From MM2 sp035460165 (GTDB lineage Bacteria; Pseudomonadota; Gammaproteobacteria; Burkholderiales; Methylophilaceae), in the NCBI GenBank assembly GCA_035460165.1, contig DATHWW010000002.1, positions 1-64,000 on the forward strand: a DNA stretch of 64,000 bases, given 5' to 3'. This document shows, in pieces, positions 1-7,947 of this stretch. The notes under the pieces are model-generated. The model saw only the letters and a list, made by a program, of their open reading frames with translations, made no database searches and was not told the DNA's origin. The translations under genes and the position numbers were made by a program. How positions within the stretch are numbered: the stretch's first letter is position 1; every line of letters begins with the position of its first letter.

Positions 1-1187
1 TGCACCGCAATCTGCGCGGTTTCAGGATCGCGGATTTCGCCCACCATGATCTTGTCCGGGTCGTGGCGCAGAATGGAACGCAGACCGCGCGCGAAGGTCA
101 GGCCCTTCTTTTCATTAACGGGAATCTGCAGCACGCCGGATAACTGGTACTCGACCGGGTCTTCGATGGTGATGATCTTGTCCTGGCCGTTATTGACCTC
201 GGAAATCGCGGCATACAGCGTCGTGGTCTTGCCGCTGCCAGTGGGGCCGGTGACCAGTATCATGCCGTAGGGCGCGTGAAATGCCTGCCGCATCTCGGCG
301 ATGGATTGCGCGTCAAAGCCAAGATAATCCAGCCGCAAGCCGCGCAGATGGTCGGTCAGTGCCTGCTTGTCCAATATGCGGATAACGGCATCCTCGCCGT
401 GGATGCTTGGCATGATGGAAACGCGAAAATCAATGTCGCGCCCGCGCAGCCCAACCCGGAACCGGCCGTCCTGCGGCACGCGCCGCTCCGAGATATCCAG
501 CTCCGACATGACCTTGATCCTGGAAATCATCTGGCTGGCCATGGCGGTTTCGCCGACACTGCCTATCTGCACCAGCACGCCGTCCAGACGGTACTTGATG
601 GTCAGCCCTGCGGCAGTGGTTTCGAGATGAATATCGCTGGCTTCGGCCTTGAGGGCGTCATAAAGCGTCGAATGCACCAGTTTGACCACCGGGCTGGTGC
701 TCTCGGTGATCGACACCAGCGAAAGCTCTTCGCCGCGCGCACCGCCGCCAATGGCTGCCCCCGACGGCAGCGCCGCATCGAGCGCCTTCAATCCTTCTTC
801 GTAACGCGAGAGATAAACGGCAATATCGGCATGATGCGCAAGACACCATCGTGCAGCGCCCGGCGCCCGCCCCTGTGCCCAAATGGGCAAATTTTCCGAG
901 AACGCATCCGCAAAAACGATGACGCAAGTCCCTTGCGCGTCACGAAAGGCAAGGCATTCGCGTTGCGAGGCCTCGGAAAAACCGATGGTTTCGAAGTCGG
1001 GCACCAGCTGATAAAGCTCTTCCATCGTCAGCACGGGATAGCGCAGCGCGGCACCCAAAGCCGCCACGAACTCGTTTGCCGCCAGGCCGCTGACTTCTTC
1101 CAGCGCCTCAACCAGGCGATGGCCGTTCTGGCGCGAAAGATCGCGCGCTTGCGGCAGCCTGGCCAGTACATCGATGACGCTGCTCAT
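1..1187 (-). CDS. gspE: Type II secretion ATPase GspE, C-terminal part beyond window
   Basis: Cytoplasmic hexameric ATPase that powers pseudopilus assembly in type II secretion. Translating the minus strand from the ATG at 1187 gives an unbroken frame of about 395 codons to the window edge. The N-terminal region (about residues 1-150) is a divergent MshEN/GspE-N-like domain; the ATPase core follows. A Walker A loop GPTGSGKTT lies near residues 314-322, an Asp box with DPVEYQ comes after it, and a Walker B motif IMVGEIRDPE lies near 380-389. The start overlaps the gspF stop as ATGA (1184-1187), which indicates translational coupling. The zinc-binding tetracysteine segment expected after the Walker B is outside the window. 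PilB or a related type IV pilus ATPase is an alternative, but the gspF and gspG neighbours favour GspE. Confidence 0.9.
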   Translation of the reverse strand, partial: MSSVIDVLARLPQARDLSRQNGHRLVEALEEVSGLAANEFVAALGAALRYPVLTMEELYQLVPDFETIGFSEASQRECLAFRDAQGTCVIVFADAFSENLPIWAQGRAPGAARWCLAHHADIAVYLSRYEEGLKALDAALPSGAAIGGGARGEELSLVSITESTSPVVKLVHSTLYDALKAEASDIHLETTAAGLTIKYRLDGVLVQIGSVGETAMASQMISRIKVMSELDISERRVPQDGRFRVGLRGRDIDFRVSIMPSIHGEDAVIRILDKQALTDHLRGLRLDYLGFDAQSIAEMRQAFHAPYGMILVTGPTGSGKTTTLYAAISEVNNGQDKIITIEDPVEYQLSGVLQIPVNEKKGLTFARGLRSILRHDPDKIMVGEIRDPETAQIAV

Positions 1188-2374
1188 CCGACCGCTCCCG
1201 CCAGTTCGAAGATCGGCATATACATCAGCACCACCACCGCGCCGACCAACAAGCCGATCACCATCATCAGCGCCGGTTCGAACAGACGTGTAAACAAATC
1301 CACCGCACGCGCCAGTTCCTCTTCGTGAAAGGCCGCGGCGCTCTCCAGCATTTCGCTCATGCTGCCGGTTTGCTCCGCCACGCGCAGCAGTCGCATCGCC
1401 ACCGGCGTCGTCAATCCATGTCGATGAAAAGCCTCGGAAAGCGGCAGGCCCTCCCGTATGGCATCCCGCGCGGCTTCCAGGCGGGAGCGCAAACCGGGTT
1501 CAAGCACGCCGGATGCCATCTCGAGCGCATGGACGGCGGGGATGCCCCCTCGCAACAACATGCCCAGCGTCCGGTACAGCCGCGCCAGAAAGAAAATCTG
1601 CAAAACCCGGCCGATCGCCGGAATCCTGCGCAAGCCAGCCAGCAGCCAGGCGCGGACACTCGCCTGACGCAGCCAGATCACCGCCGCGACCAAGCCGGCT
1701 CCGGCGTATGCGGCCATCTCGTAGCCATGCGTAGAAACGAAACGCCCCCATTGCAGCAGCATGCGGGAAGCAAACGACACCGCATCGCCGCGATCGGCGT
1801 AGATGGCGCTGAAGCGCGGCACAACGTAACCCAGCATGAAAAGCAGTACCAGGCCGCCAAATAGAATGATCATCGCCGGATAAACCGAAGCGCTGACGAC
1901 CTTCTTGCGGATGGCATCGACTTGCCCCTGATACGCCAGATAACGTCCAAGCGCTTCGACGATTTCACCCGAGGTTTCGCTGGCGCGTACGGAAGCGGAA
2001 AACAGCGGGGGAAACGCTTCGGGAATGCGCTCCATGGCATCCGCCAAAGTACGGCCCTCGCGCAGAAGACCGGCCAGACGCTCCAGCACGACACCCATGC
2101 GGGATTTCTGCTCGCGCTCGGCCAGCGTATCCAGCGCATCGACCAGGGTAATACCCGCGGCCAGCAGCACCTTCAGTTCCTGACAGAACAACGAGAGCGG
2201 AAAGCTGGAACGGCCTTCGAATATTCTTGCGAAAAAATTGCGCTCGGTTTGAGCACTCAGCACCGAAAGCCCCTGCCCCGACGCGATCTGCCAGGCATCC
2301 TGAGCACTTGCCGCATCCAGCGTCAGCGCCAGCACGGCGCCATCCTTGTTCAGGGCTTTGACGTGATAGCGCAT
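1184..2374 (-). CDS. gspF: Type II secretion inner-membrane platform protein GspF
   Basis: Polytopic inner-membrane protein that couples the GspE ATPase to pseudopilin assembly. It is 396 residues, the usual GspF length. Two T2SSF repeats are visible, each opening with a helical cytoplasmic domain (LFCQELKVLLAAGITLVDAL near 62-81, and the LARLYRTLGMLLRGGIPAVHAL region in the second half). Hydrophobic segments lie at about 165-185, 218-237 and 368-388. The ATG at 2374 lies 3 bases after the gspG stop, and the 3' end overlaps gspE by four bases, so the three genes form one tight operon. The transcription order G-F-E is the reverse of the common E-F-G order. Confidence 0.93.
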   Translation of the reverse strand: MRYHVKALNKDGAVLALTLDAASAQDAWQIASGQGLSVLSAQTERNFFARIFEGRSSFPLSLFCQELKVLLAAGITLVDALDTLAEREQKSRMGVVLERLAGLLREGRTLADAMERIPEAFPPLFSASVRASETSGEIVEALGRYLAYQGQVDAIRKKVVSASVYPAMIILFGGLVLLFMLGYVVPRFSAIYADRGDAVSFASRMLLQWGRFVSTHGYEMAAYAGAGLVAAVIWLRQASVRAWLLAGLRRIPAIGRVLQIFFLARLYRTLGMLLRGGIPAVHALEMASGVLEPGLRSRLEAARDAIREGLPLSEAFHRHGLTTPVAMRLLRVAEQTGSMSEMLESAAAFHEEELARAVDLFTRLFEPALMMVIGLLVGAVVVLMYMPIFELAGAVG

Positions 2375-2377
2375 GGC

Positions 2378-2812
2378 TTATCCATTGCCGGCAGGCGCGG
2401 AATCGCGGGAGGAAATATCGGCGGCTTCGCCGGAACCTCCGGCCTTGCCGTCATTGCCGAAGGAGTAAAGATCGTACTCGGCGCCATTTGCGCCCGGGAT
2501 ACGATAAAGATAGGCATTTCCCCAGGGATCTGGCGGAATGCCCTTGCTGAGATATGGTCCTGCCCAGCGCGTTTCGTTGGCGGGCTGCTCGTTCAAGGCC
2601 TTGAGGCCGAGTTCACTGGAAGGATAATGCCCGGTATCCAGCCGGTACATATCCAGCGCCTTTTCGAGCGCATTGATCTGCGCTCGCGCGGCCTTGATTT
2701 CGGATTTTCCTACCTGGGAAAAATAACGCGGCCCCACATAGCCCACCAGCAGGCCGATGATGACCATCACGACAAGCAACTCAAGAAGCGTAAACCCGGA
2801 CTGACGATGCAT
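2378..2812 (-). CDS. gspG: Major pseudopilin GspG
   Basis: Major subunit of the type II secretion pseudopilus. It has a short basic leader MHRQSG followed by the prepilin peptidase site G-FTLLE, with Phe at +1 and Glu at +5, and then a long hydrophobic helix (LLVVMVIIGLLVGYVGP). The C-terminal globular part has the GspG pattern GHYPSSELGLKAL, WAGPYL, DPWGNAY and YDLYSFGNDGKAGG, which includes the calcium-site region. At 144 residues it has normal length. A GGAG Shine-Dalgarno lies 8 bases upstream of the ATG. It is the first gene of the gspG-gspF-gspE group, and the terminator of the upstream gene lies about 57 bases before it, so its promoter must be in that short gap. Confidence 0.95.
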   Translation of the reverse strand: MHRQSGFTLLELLVVMVIIGLLVGYVGPRYFSQVGKSEIKAARAQINALEKALDMYRLDTGHYPSSELGLKALNEQPANETRWAGPYLSKGIPPDPWGNAYLYRIPGANGAEYDLYSFGNDGKAGGSGEAADISSRDSAPAGNG

Positions 2813-2864
2813 ATCGCAAACTCCAGACTTCGTTAGGGATGCCCTGACCGGTTCATTGTGGCAG

Positions 2865-2893
2865 AAAAAAGCCCCCGTGTTTAGCGGGGGCTT
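2865..2893 (-). terminator. Rho-independent terminator after the GlcG/HbpS-like gene
   Basis: A 9-bp perfect stem (2869-2877 with 2885-2893, GC-rich arm aagcccccg) closes a 7-base loop. Read on the minus strand, it is followed by six T residues. It lies 18 bases past the stop of the gene at 2911-3657 and insulates that gene from gspG. Confidence 0.9.
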
Positions 2894-2910
2894 ATATATT
2901 TTCTATAGCG

Positions 2911-3657
2911 TTAGCGAGCGCCAAAATCGGTCGGCCCGGAGTTATAGGCGCTGACCGTGGGGTCATTGACTCCGCATGCCGGCTGCTGAAACAAGGCCGC
3001 AGGGACGGCAACAAAGGCCAGGCCATCGTCATTCGGCTGATTGTTCAGTCCCAGCGCAATGCGCATGCGATAGGCGAATGCATGGTCACGGCAGGAAGTA
3101 TCGCCGGAAGCACCGAGACCGCCGACCTTCACTCCGCTCGAACCATACAGAGGCACGCCGCCGCCGAACACGTTAACGCCGCCCAGCCGTTTGTTCCTCA
3201 AGAAATCGTCCGTCGTGCCATAGTTGGTCGGGCTACCGTCATAAGCCCTGGATGCATCGACTGGATTGCTGTGCTGCAGCCCATACAAGCTGCCGCCGGG
3301 ATACACCGCCACCGAAATGGCCCCCGTGGAGATCGCCAGGCCATCGAGACTGAAGGCATTGGCCGTATTCGCCTTTTGCGCCGAAATCACGCGGCTTCCC
3401 AGCCACGCCTTGTTGCCGGAGGCCGCCCCGGTGTTGGCCGCGCCGCTATCGGTGGAATACACATGGCAGACCTTGCCCGTCTCATCCACCATCGTGGCCC
3501 ACATCGGCAGTCCGAAACCGAAGCTATCGGTTTCAATCGCAGCGGTATTGGCCGCCGCCTCGAATTGTGCACGCGAAACATCACCGCAACCAGCCACCGC
3601 ACCCTGTGAAAGCAGGGCAAGAACAGCAGCGCCTAAACCAATTGTCATTCTGTTCAT
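2911..3657 (-). CDS. Secreted GlcG/HbpS-type (DUF336) protein
   Basis: The protein has 248 residues with a clear Sec signal peptide (MNRMTIGLGAAVLALLSQGAVAG, cleavage likely after AVA) and so is probably periplasmic or secreted. The mature part carries the HbpS/GlcG family pattern: KAWLGSRVISAQKANTANAF near residues 82-101, AISTGAI..AVYPGGSLYGLQ, VFGGGVPLY, and VGGLGASGDTSCRDHAFAYR. Members of this family bind haem or act as small-molecule sensors; no enzyme activity is proven for most of them. Four Cys in the mature part could form disulfides. A GGGGAAG Shine-Dalgarno precedes the ATG. It has its own terminator downstream. The response regulator gene lies upstream on the same strand, 169 bases away, so co-regulation is possible but not shown. 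Confidence 0.8.
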   Translation of the reverse strand: MNRMTIGLGAAVLALLSQGAVAGCGDVSRAQFEAAANTAAIETDSFGFGLPMWATMVDETGKVCHVYSTDSGAANTGAASGNKAWLGSRVISAQKANTANAFSLDGLAISTGAISVAVYPGGSLYGLQHSNPVDASRAYDGSPTNYGTTDDFLRNKRLGGVNVFGGGVPLYGSSGVKVGGLGASGDTSCRDHAFAYRMRIALGLNNQPNDDGLAFVAVPAALFQQPACGVNDPTVSAYNSGPTDFGAR

Positions 3658-3826
3658 GATCTTCCCCTTACTGAAAATTCGTTAGAATTCATCGACTACC
3701 CGCACCGTACGACACGCTGTGAAGCGAGTGGAAAATCTTAGAATATTCAATAAGGTAGCGCCATAACACAAAAAGACTAGTCTGATTGAGGTATATCGCC
3801 ACTCCAAGAAAGGCTCATTTTTCTCA

Positions 3827-4477
3827 TCAAGGTTGATTGGACTGCCGATAAAGCGCATCCCGGTCAAACAGCACCCCGCTTTTCGCCAGAACGATTGCCT
3901 CGGTTCTGGATGCCACATCGAGAATACGAAAAATGTCGGCCAGATGAATCCGTACGGTGTTTTCGCTAAGGGAAAGCGCCCTGCCGATTTCCTTGTTGGA
4001 CTTGCCCAGGCAAAGTTGCGCCAATACTTCACGCTGACGGTGAGTCAGGTGTTTGGCCGACCTTTCCGGCTGCAAATCTTCCGGGTAAATAAAGCATTCG
4101 AGCCCGGCCAGGGCATTATTCAACCCCGCAAGCATTGCTTCGACAGCAGCCGATTTATGTATGAACCCACGCGCCCCTGAAAGGACGGCCTCACGTATCA
4201 ACCCCAGGTCGTGCGAAGCGGAAATCAAAACAATTGCGGAGGAAGGAAAGGCCTGGCGTAACTTCAGCAAGCCTTGCAGGCCATCGGCATCGGAAATATA
4301 AAAATCCATCAGGAGCAGATGAATTCCATCCGGGTGGGTAACATAAGCAAGCGCGTCGCGAATGGTACGCGCCTGAAGAGTGACGAGAGGAAAGCCCAAG
4401 CGCTCAAGAAGAAGCGATAATCCCTCACGAAACAGGGCATGATCATCGATTAACAGGATGTTCACGGCTTCTACCAA
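3827..4477 (-). CDS. LuxR/NarL-type response regulator, orphan
   Basis: Two-component transcription regulator. The receiver domain has the acidic pair D11-D12, phospho-acceptor Asp near 58 (LLLMDFYISDADG), a Ser in VLISAS near 87 and Lys near 108 (GARGFIHKSA). The C-terminal LuxR helix-turn-helix runs from about 148 to 205 (LTHRQREVLAQLCLGKSNKE, then LSLSENTVRIHL). No histidine kinase is visible nearby. The frame has no ATG start: TTG at 4477 or GTG at 4465 are the candidates. The best Shine-Dalgarno plus ATG pair (GAGAGG, ATG at 4481) is out of frame and would make a 12-residue leader. The product is clear; the start is uncertain. Confidence 0.85.
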   Translation of the reverse strand: MVEAVNILLIDDHALFREGLSLLLERLGFPLVTLQARTIRDALAYVTHPDGIHLLLMDFYISDADGLQGLLKLRQAFPSSAIVLISASHDLGLIREAVLSGARGFIHKSAAVEAMLAGLNNALAGLECFIYPEDLQPERSAKHLTHRQREVLAQLCLGKSNKEIGRALSLSENTVRIHLADIFRILDVASRTEAIVLAKSGVLFDRDALYRQSNQP

Positions 4478-4535
4478 GCATTGCGTTCACCTCTCCAATT
4501 CCGATTGTAATTATCGGATGGTAGAACTACAACGT

Positions 4536-4626
4536 TGGCGGAGAGGGAGGGATTCGAACCCTCGATAACGGAGACCGCTATACTGGATTTCGAGTCCAGC
4601 GCATTCGACCACTCTGCCACCTCTCC
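4536..4626 (-). tRNA. tRNA-Ser (anticodon CGA)
   Basis: A 91-nt tRNA with the acceptor stem GGAGAGG/CCTCTCC, discriminator G and an encoded CCA (4536-4538 on the plus strand reads tgg). The anticodon stem CTGGA/TCCAG encloses the loop CTCGAAA, giving anticodon CGA, which reads UCG. The long variable arm (AGCGGTCTCCGTTATC region) and the GGTTCGAATCC T-arm are typical of class II tRNA-Ser. Confidence 0.97.
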
Positions 4627-4704
4627 GCGGCGAGGGCGAATTCTAGCATAAGCCGTCGCAATACGTCTCTGGACAAAGCCACCCAACTTCGGGAAACTTC
4701 GGCT

Positions 4705-6132
4705 ATGCGTTCCTTGGCGATCTTATTCATTCTGTTTCTCCTGGGCGGCTGCCAGAAACCGCCAAAACCTCTGCCTTCGGTCAAGGAAAGTCGGGAACTG
4801 GTGGTAGTCACCCATAACGGCCCGGCGACCTATTACGTCAACGGCCAGAAGGAGTTCGCCGGTTTCGAATACGATCTGGCCAAGCTGTTCGCGCAGGATC
4901 TGAGCGCCGAACTGGGGCAGGAAGTCCGGCTGAAAATCGTGCTCGTCGAAAATGTGTCGCAGGTCATTCCCGCCTTGATCCAGGGCAAGGCGCATATCGC
5001 CGCCGCCAACCTCAGCATTACCCGTCCGCGCCAACATCTGGTGCGTTTCGGTCCGGCCTATCAAACAGTGCAGCAGCAGGTGGTATACAACAAGGAGAAA
5101 GGCAGGCAGCCGAGCAAGGTGCATGATCTGGCCGGCGCCAACATTGCCATTCCCACCGGTACCAGCTATGCCGAGCGCCTGAATGAGGCAGCGGCAAACA
5201 CGCCTGATCTGCACTGGGCCGAAGAGCAGCGCGTGAATAGCGAGGAATTGCTTGAGCGCGTCGCTGACGGCACGCTGGATTACACCATCGCCGATTCGCA
5301 TCTGGTATCGATGGTGCAGAATTACTACCCCAATCTGGGTGCCGGACTCAATTTCGGCAAGAAGGACGAATTGGCCTGGGCGTTCCGCAAGAGCGGGGAC
5401 GAATGGCTCTATCAGCAAGCGCAAAAGTACTTCTCCCGCATCAAGAAAGACGGCACGCTACGTATCCTGCTGGACCGTTATTATGGTCATTCGGAGCGTG
5501 TTAACCCGATGGACGTGACCGGCTTCCTCATCAAGCTGCGTACTGTGCTGCCGAGATACGTCGATCTTTTCAAGCAGGCCGAGGAACTGACCGACATCGA
5601 CTGGCGACTGCTCGCGGCCATCAGCTATCAGGAATCGCACTGGGATCCGTTTGCGACTTCACCGACCAATGTGCGCGGGATGATGATGCTCACCGAGGAA
5701 ACGGCCGACCGCATGGGGGTCTCCAACCGGCTGGATCCGACGCAAAGCATCATGGCCGGGGCGCGTTACATGATCGTGCTGAAGGAAACGATACCGGAGC
5801 GCGTCGCCGAGCCGGATCGCACCTGGCTGGCGCTCGCCGCCTACAACATCGGCTATGCCCATCTTGAAGACGCGCGCGTTCTGGCGCAGCGCCTGAAATT
5901 AAATCCCGATGCCTGGGCGGATGTGAAGAAAACCCTGCCGCTGCTCACCCGCGAAGAGTACTTCTCGACCATACAATATGGTTATGCCCGCGGCGGAGCA
6001 CCGGTACATTTCGTCGAATCCATACGCACGTATTACCGTATCCTGGAAAAATACGAACAGAAGCATGTCCCGATACTGCCCGGATTCGAGCTCATCAGCG
6101 CCCAATCCTGGGGTGCTTCTCCCTTGCATTAG
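4705..6132 (+). CDS. mltF: Membrane-bound lytic murein transglycosylase F
   Basis: Peptidoglycan lytic transglycosylase that cleaves the MurNAc-GlcNAc bond with 1,6-anhydro product formation; an outer-membrane lipoprotein. The signal peptide ends in a lipobox LGGC (Cys16). Residues of about 30-265 form a periplasmic substrate-binding (SBP_bac_3) domain, and about 285-450 form the SLT domain. The catalytic Glu is near residue 310 (AAISYQESHWDP), followed by SPTNVRGMMMLTEETA and AAYNIGYAHLEDA, as in the MltF family. The length of 475 residues is normal. The gene stands alone between tRNA-Ser and the antiporter gene; the spacing of 31 bases allows co-transcription with it. Confidence 0.93.
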   Translation: MRSLAILFILFLLGGCQKPPKPLPSVKESRELVVVTHNGPATYYVNGQKEFAGFEYDLAKLFAQDLSAELGQEVRLKIVLVENVSQVIPALIQGKAHIAAANLSITRPRQHLVRFGPAYQTVQQQVVYNKEKGRQPSKVHDLAGANIAIPTGTSYAERLNEAAANTPDLHWAEEQRVNSEELLERVADGTLDYTIADSHLVSMVQNYYPNLGAGLNFGKKDELAWAFRKSGDEWLYQQAQKYFSRIKKDGTLRILLDRYYGHSERVNPMDVTGFLIKLRTVLPRYVDLFKQAEELTDIDWRLLAAISYQESHWDPFATSPTNVRGMMMLTEETADRMGVSNRLDPTQSIMAGARYMIVLKETIPERVAEPDRTWLALAAYNIGYAHLEDARVLAQRLKLNPDAWADVKKTLPLLTREEYFSTIQYGYARGGAPVHFVESIRTYYRILEKYEQKHVPILPGFELISAQSWGASPLH

Positions 6133-6163
6133 AATTTTGCAATCCATTGACTGAGATTTTTGC

Positions 6164-7876
6164 ATGCCGCATGAAGTCAGCCTGATCACCACCATTGCTG
6201 CCGCTTTCGGCTTGGCCATGGTCATGGGGTTCGTCGCCTCGAAACTGCGCATGCCCCCGCTGGTCGGCTACCTCGTGGCCGGCATCCTCATCGGCCCCGC
6301 CACGCCCGGCTTCGACGCCGACATGGATCTCGCCAGCCAGCTGGCTGAAATCGGCGTGATGCTGCTGATGTTCGGCGTAGGCTTGCATTTCTCAGTGGAC
6401 GACCTGCTCGCCGTCAAGCGCATCGCGGTCCCCGGCGCCATCGTGCAAATTGCGGTGGCAACCGCACTGGGCATGGCTACGGCGACCTACTGGGGGTGGG
6501 ATATCGGTGCGGCCCTGGTGTTCGGGCTTTCGCTCTCGGTCGCCAGCACCGTCGTGCTGCTGCGTGCGCTGGAAGCGCGCGGCGTGCTGGATTCGATCAA
6601 TGGCCGCATCGCCGTCGGTTGGCTGGTCGTAGAAGACCTGGTCATGGTGCTGGTGCTGGTGTTGCTGCCGGTATTGGCAGGCTTGCTGGGAAGCTCAACC
6701 GAAAAAGCCACCTTTGATGAGGAAGTCTGGATCACCATCGGCATCACCCTGGTCAAGGTCGCGACCTTTATCGGCCTGATGCTGATTGTCGGGCGCCGCC
6801 TTTTTCCGCGACTGCTGTGGCAAGTGGCACGGACCGGCTCGCGTGAATTGTTTACGCTGTGCGTGATCGCAGCGGCGGTCGTCGTCGCGTACGGCTCGGC
6901 CTCGCTGTTCGGCGTCTCGTTTGCCTTGGGTGCCTTTTTCGCCGGCATGATGATGCGGGAGTCGGAATTCAGCCACCGCGCTGCCGATGAGTCGCTGCCC
7001 TTGCGCGACGCATTCTCGGTGCTGTTTTTCGTGTCGGTTGGCATGTTGTTCGATCCGCAAGTATTGATCAATGATCCGGTAAAAGTCCTGGTCGTGGCTG
7101 CCATCATCATCTTCGGCAAGACGCTGGCAGCCATCGTGCTGGTACTGGCATTCCGCTACCCACTCAATACCGCGCTGACTGTCGGGGCAAGCCTGGCGCA
7201 AATCGGTGAATTCTCGTTCATCCTCGCCGGCATGGGCGTCAGCCTTGGACTGCTGGGAACCGAAGGCCAGACCTTGATCCTCGCCGGAGCATTGATTTCG
7301 ATCGCACTCAACTCCTTCGCTTTCGCCGCCATCGAGCCGATCCAGGTGTGGATACGCTCGCGCTCCGTACTGGCGCGCCGTCTCGAACTGCGCGACGACC
7401 CGTTGGCGCAACTGCCGATGTCCACCGACCAGGCGCTGCTGACCGGACAGGTCGTGCTCGTGGGTTATGGGCGTGTCGGCAAACGCATCGCGGAAACGCT
7501 CAACGAACGGGGAATTCACTATGTGGTCGCCGAGCAGAATCGCGGCATCGTCGAGGCGTTACGCGCCCATGAAATCCCCGCCGTTTCGGGCGACGCGTCC
7601 GACCCGGCCGTGCTGATCCAGGCGCATATTGCCCGCGCCGGCATGCTGGTGATCGCCACGCCGGACACTTTCGCGGCACGCAAAATGGTGGAAACCGCGC
7701 GCATTCTGAATCCGGGCATCGAGGTTGTGGTGCGTACCCACAGCGACGAGGAAGCCGCACTGCTGGCGAAGGAAAACATCGGCAAGATTTTCATGGGCGA
7801 GCACGAACTGGCGCGCGGCATGGCCGGGCACGTGTTGGCGCGGATGGGCATGGGGGAAAAGAAGCGCGCTCATTGA
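6164..7876 (+). CDS. ybaL: CPA2-family monovalent cation:proton antiporter with TrkA-N domain (YbaL/Kef type)
   Basis: Inner-membrane K+/H+ antiporter of the CPA2 family. Residues 1-410 make about 12 hydrophobic segments with typical sequences such as LRMPPLVGYLVAGILIGP, MLLMFGVGLHFS, SLSVASTVVLLRALE and SVGMLFDP. A RCK/TrkA-N domain follows (about 427-545), with the nucleotide-binding motif VGYGRVGKRIAE and an acidic residue after the second strand. It has 570 residues, near E. coli YbaL and shorter than KefB/C, and it lacks the TrkA-C extension. Gating by nucleotide or glutathione adducts is known in Kef relatives but cannot be read here. The gene ends in front of a strong bidirectional terminator. 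Confidence 0.88.
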   Translation: MPHEVSLITTIAAAFGLAMVMGFVASKLRMPPLVGYLVAGILIGPATPGFDADMDLASQLAEIGVMLLMFGVGLHFSVDDLLAVKRIAVPGAIVQIAVATALGMATATYWGWDIGAALVFGLSLSVASTVVLLRALEARGVLDSINGRIAVGWLVVEDLVMVLVLVLLPVLAGLLGSSTEKATFDEEVWITIGITLVKVATFIGLMLIVGRRLFPRLLWQVARTGSRELFTLCVIAAAVVVAYGSASLFGVSFALGAFFAGMMMRESEFSHRAADESLPLRDAFSVLFFVSVGMLFDPQVLINDPVKVLVVAAIIIFGKTLAAIVLVLAFRYPLNTALTVGASLAQIGEFSFILAGMGVSLGLLGTEGQTLILAGALISIALNSFAFAAIEPIQVWIRSRSVLARRLELRDDPLAQLPMSTDQALLTGQVVLVGYGRVGKRIAETLNERGIHYVVAEQNRGIVEALRAHEIPAVSGDASDPAVLIQAHIARAGMLVIATPDTFAARKMVETARILNPGIEVVVRTHSDEEAALLAKENIGKIFMGEHELARGMAGHVLARMGMGEKKRAH

Positions 7877-7897
7877 GTCGAACGAATGCGGCTTCGC

Positions 7898-7934
7898 AAT
7901 AAAAAACGGCAGGGATTACCTGCCGTTTTTTATT
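7898..7934. terminator. Bidirectional terminator between ybaL and serS
   Basis: A perfect 16-bp inverted repeat (7898-7913 with 7919-7934) has a 5-base loop, an outer A6/T6 tract and a GC core cggcagg. It lies between two convergent genes and gives a T tract on both strands. Confidence 0.93.
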
Positions 7935-7947
7935 AAGCAACGAGACG

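Noticed and set aside
276..1328. Plus-strand frame of 350 codons over gspE
   Set aside because: The minus frame has Walker A and B motifs and runs unbroken to the window edge.
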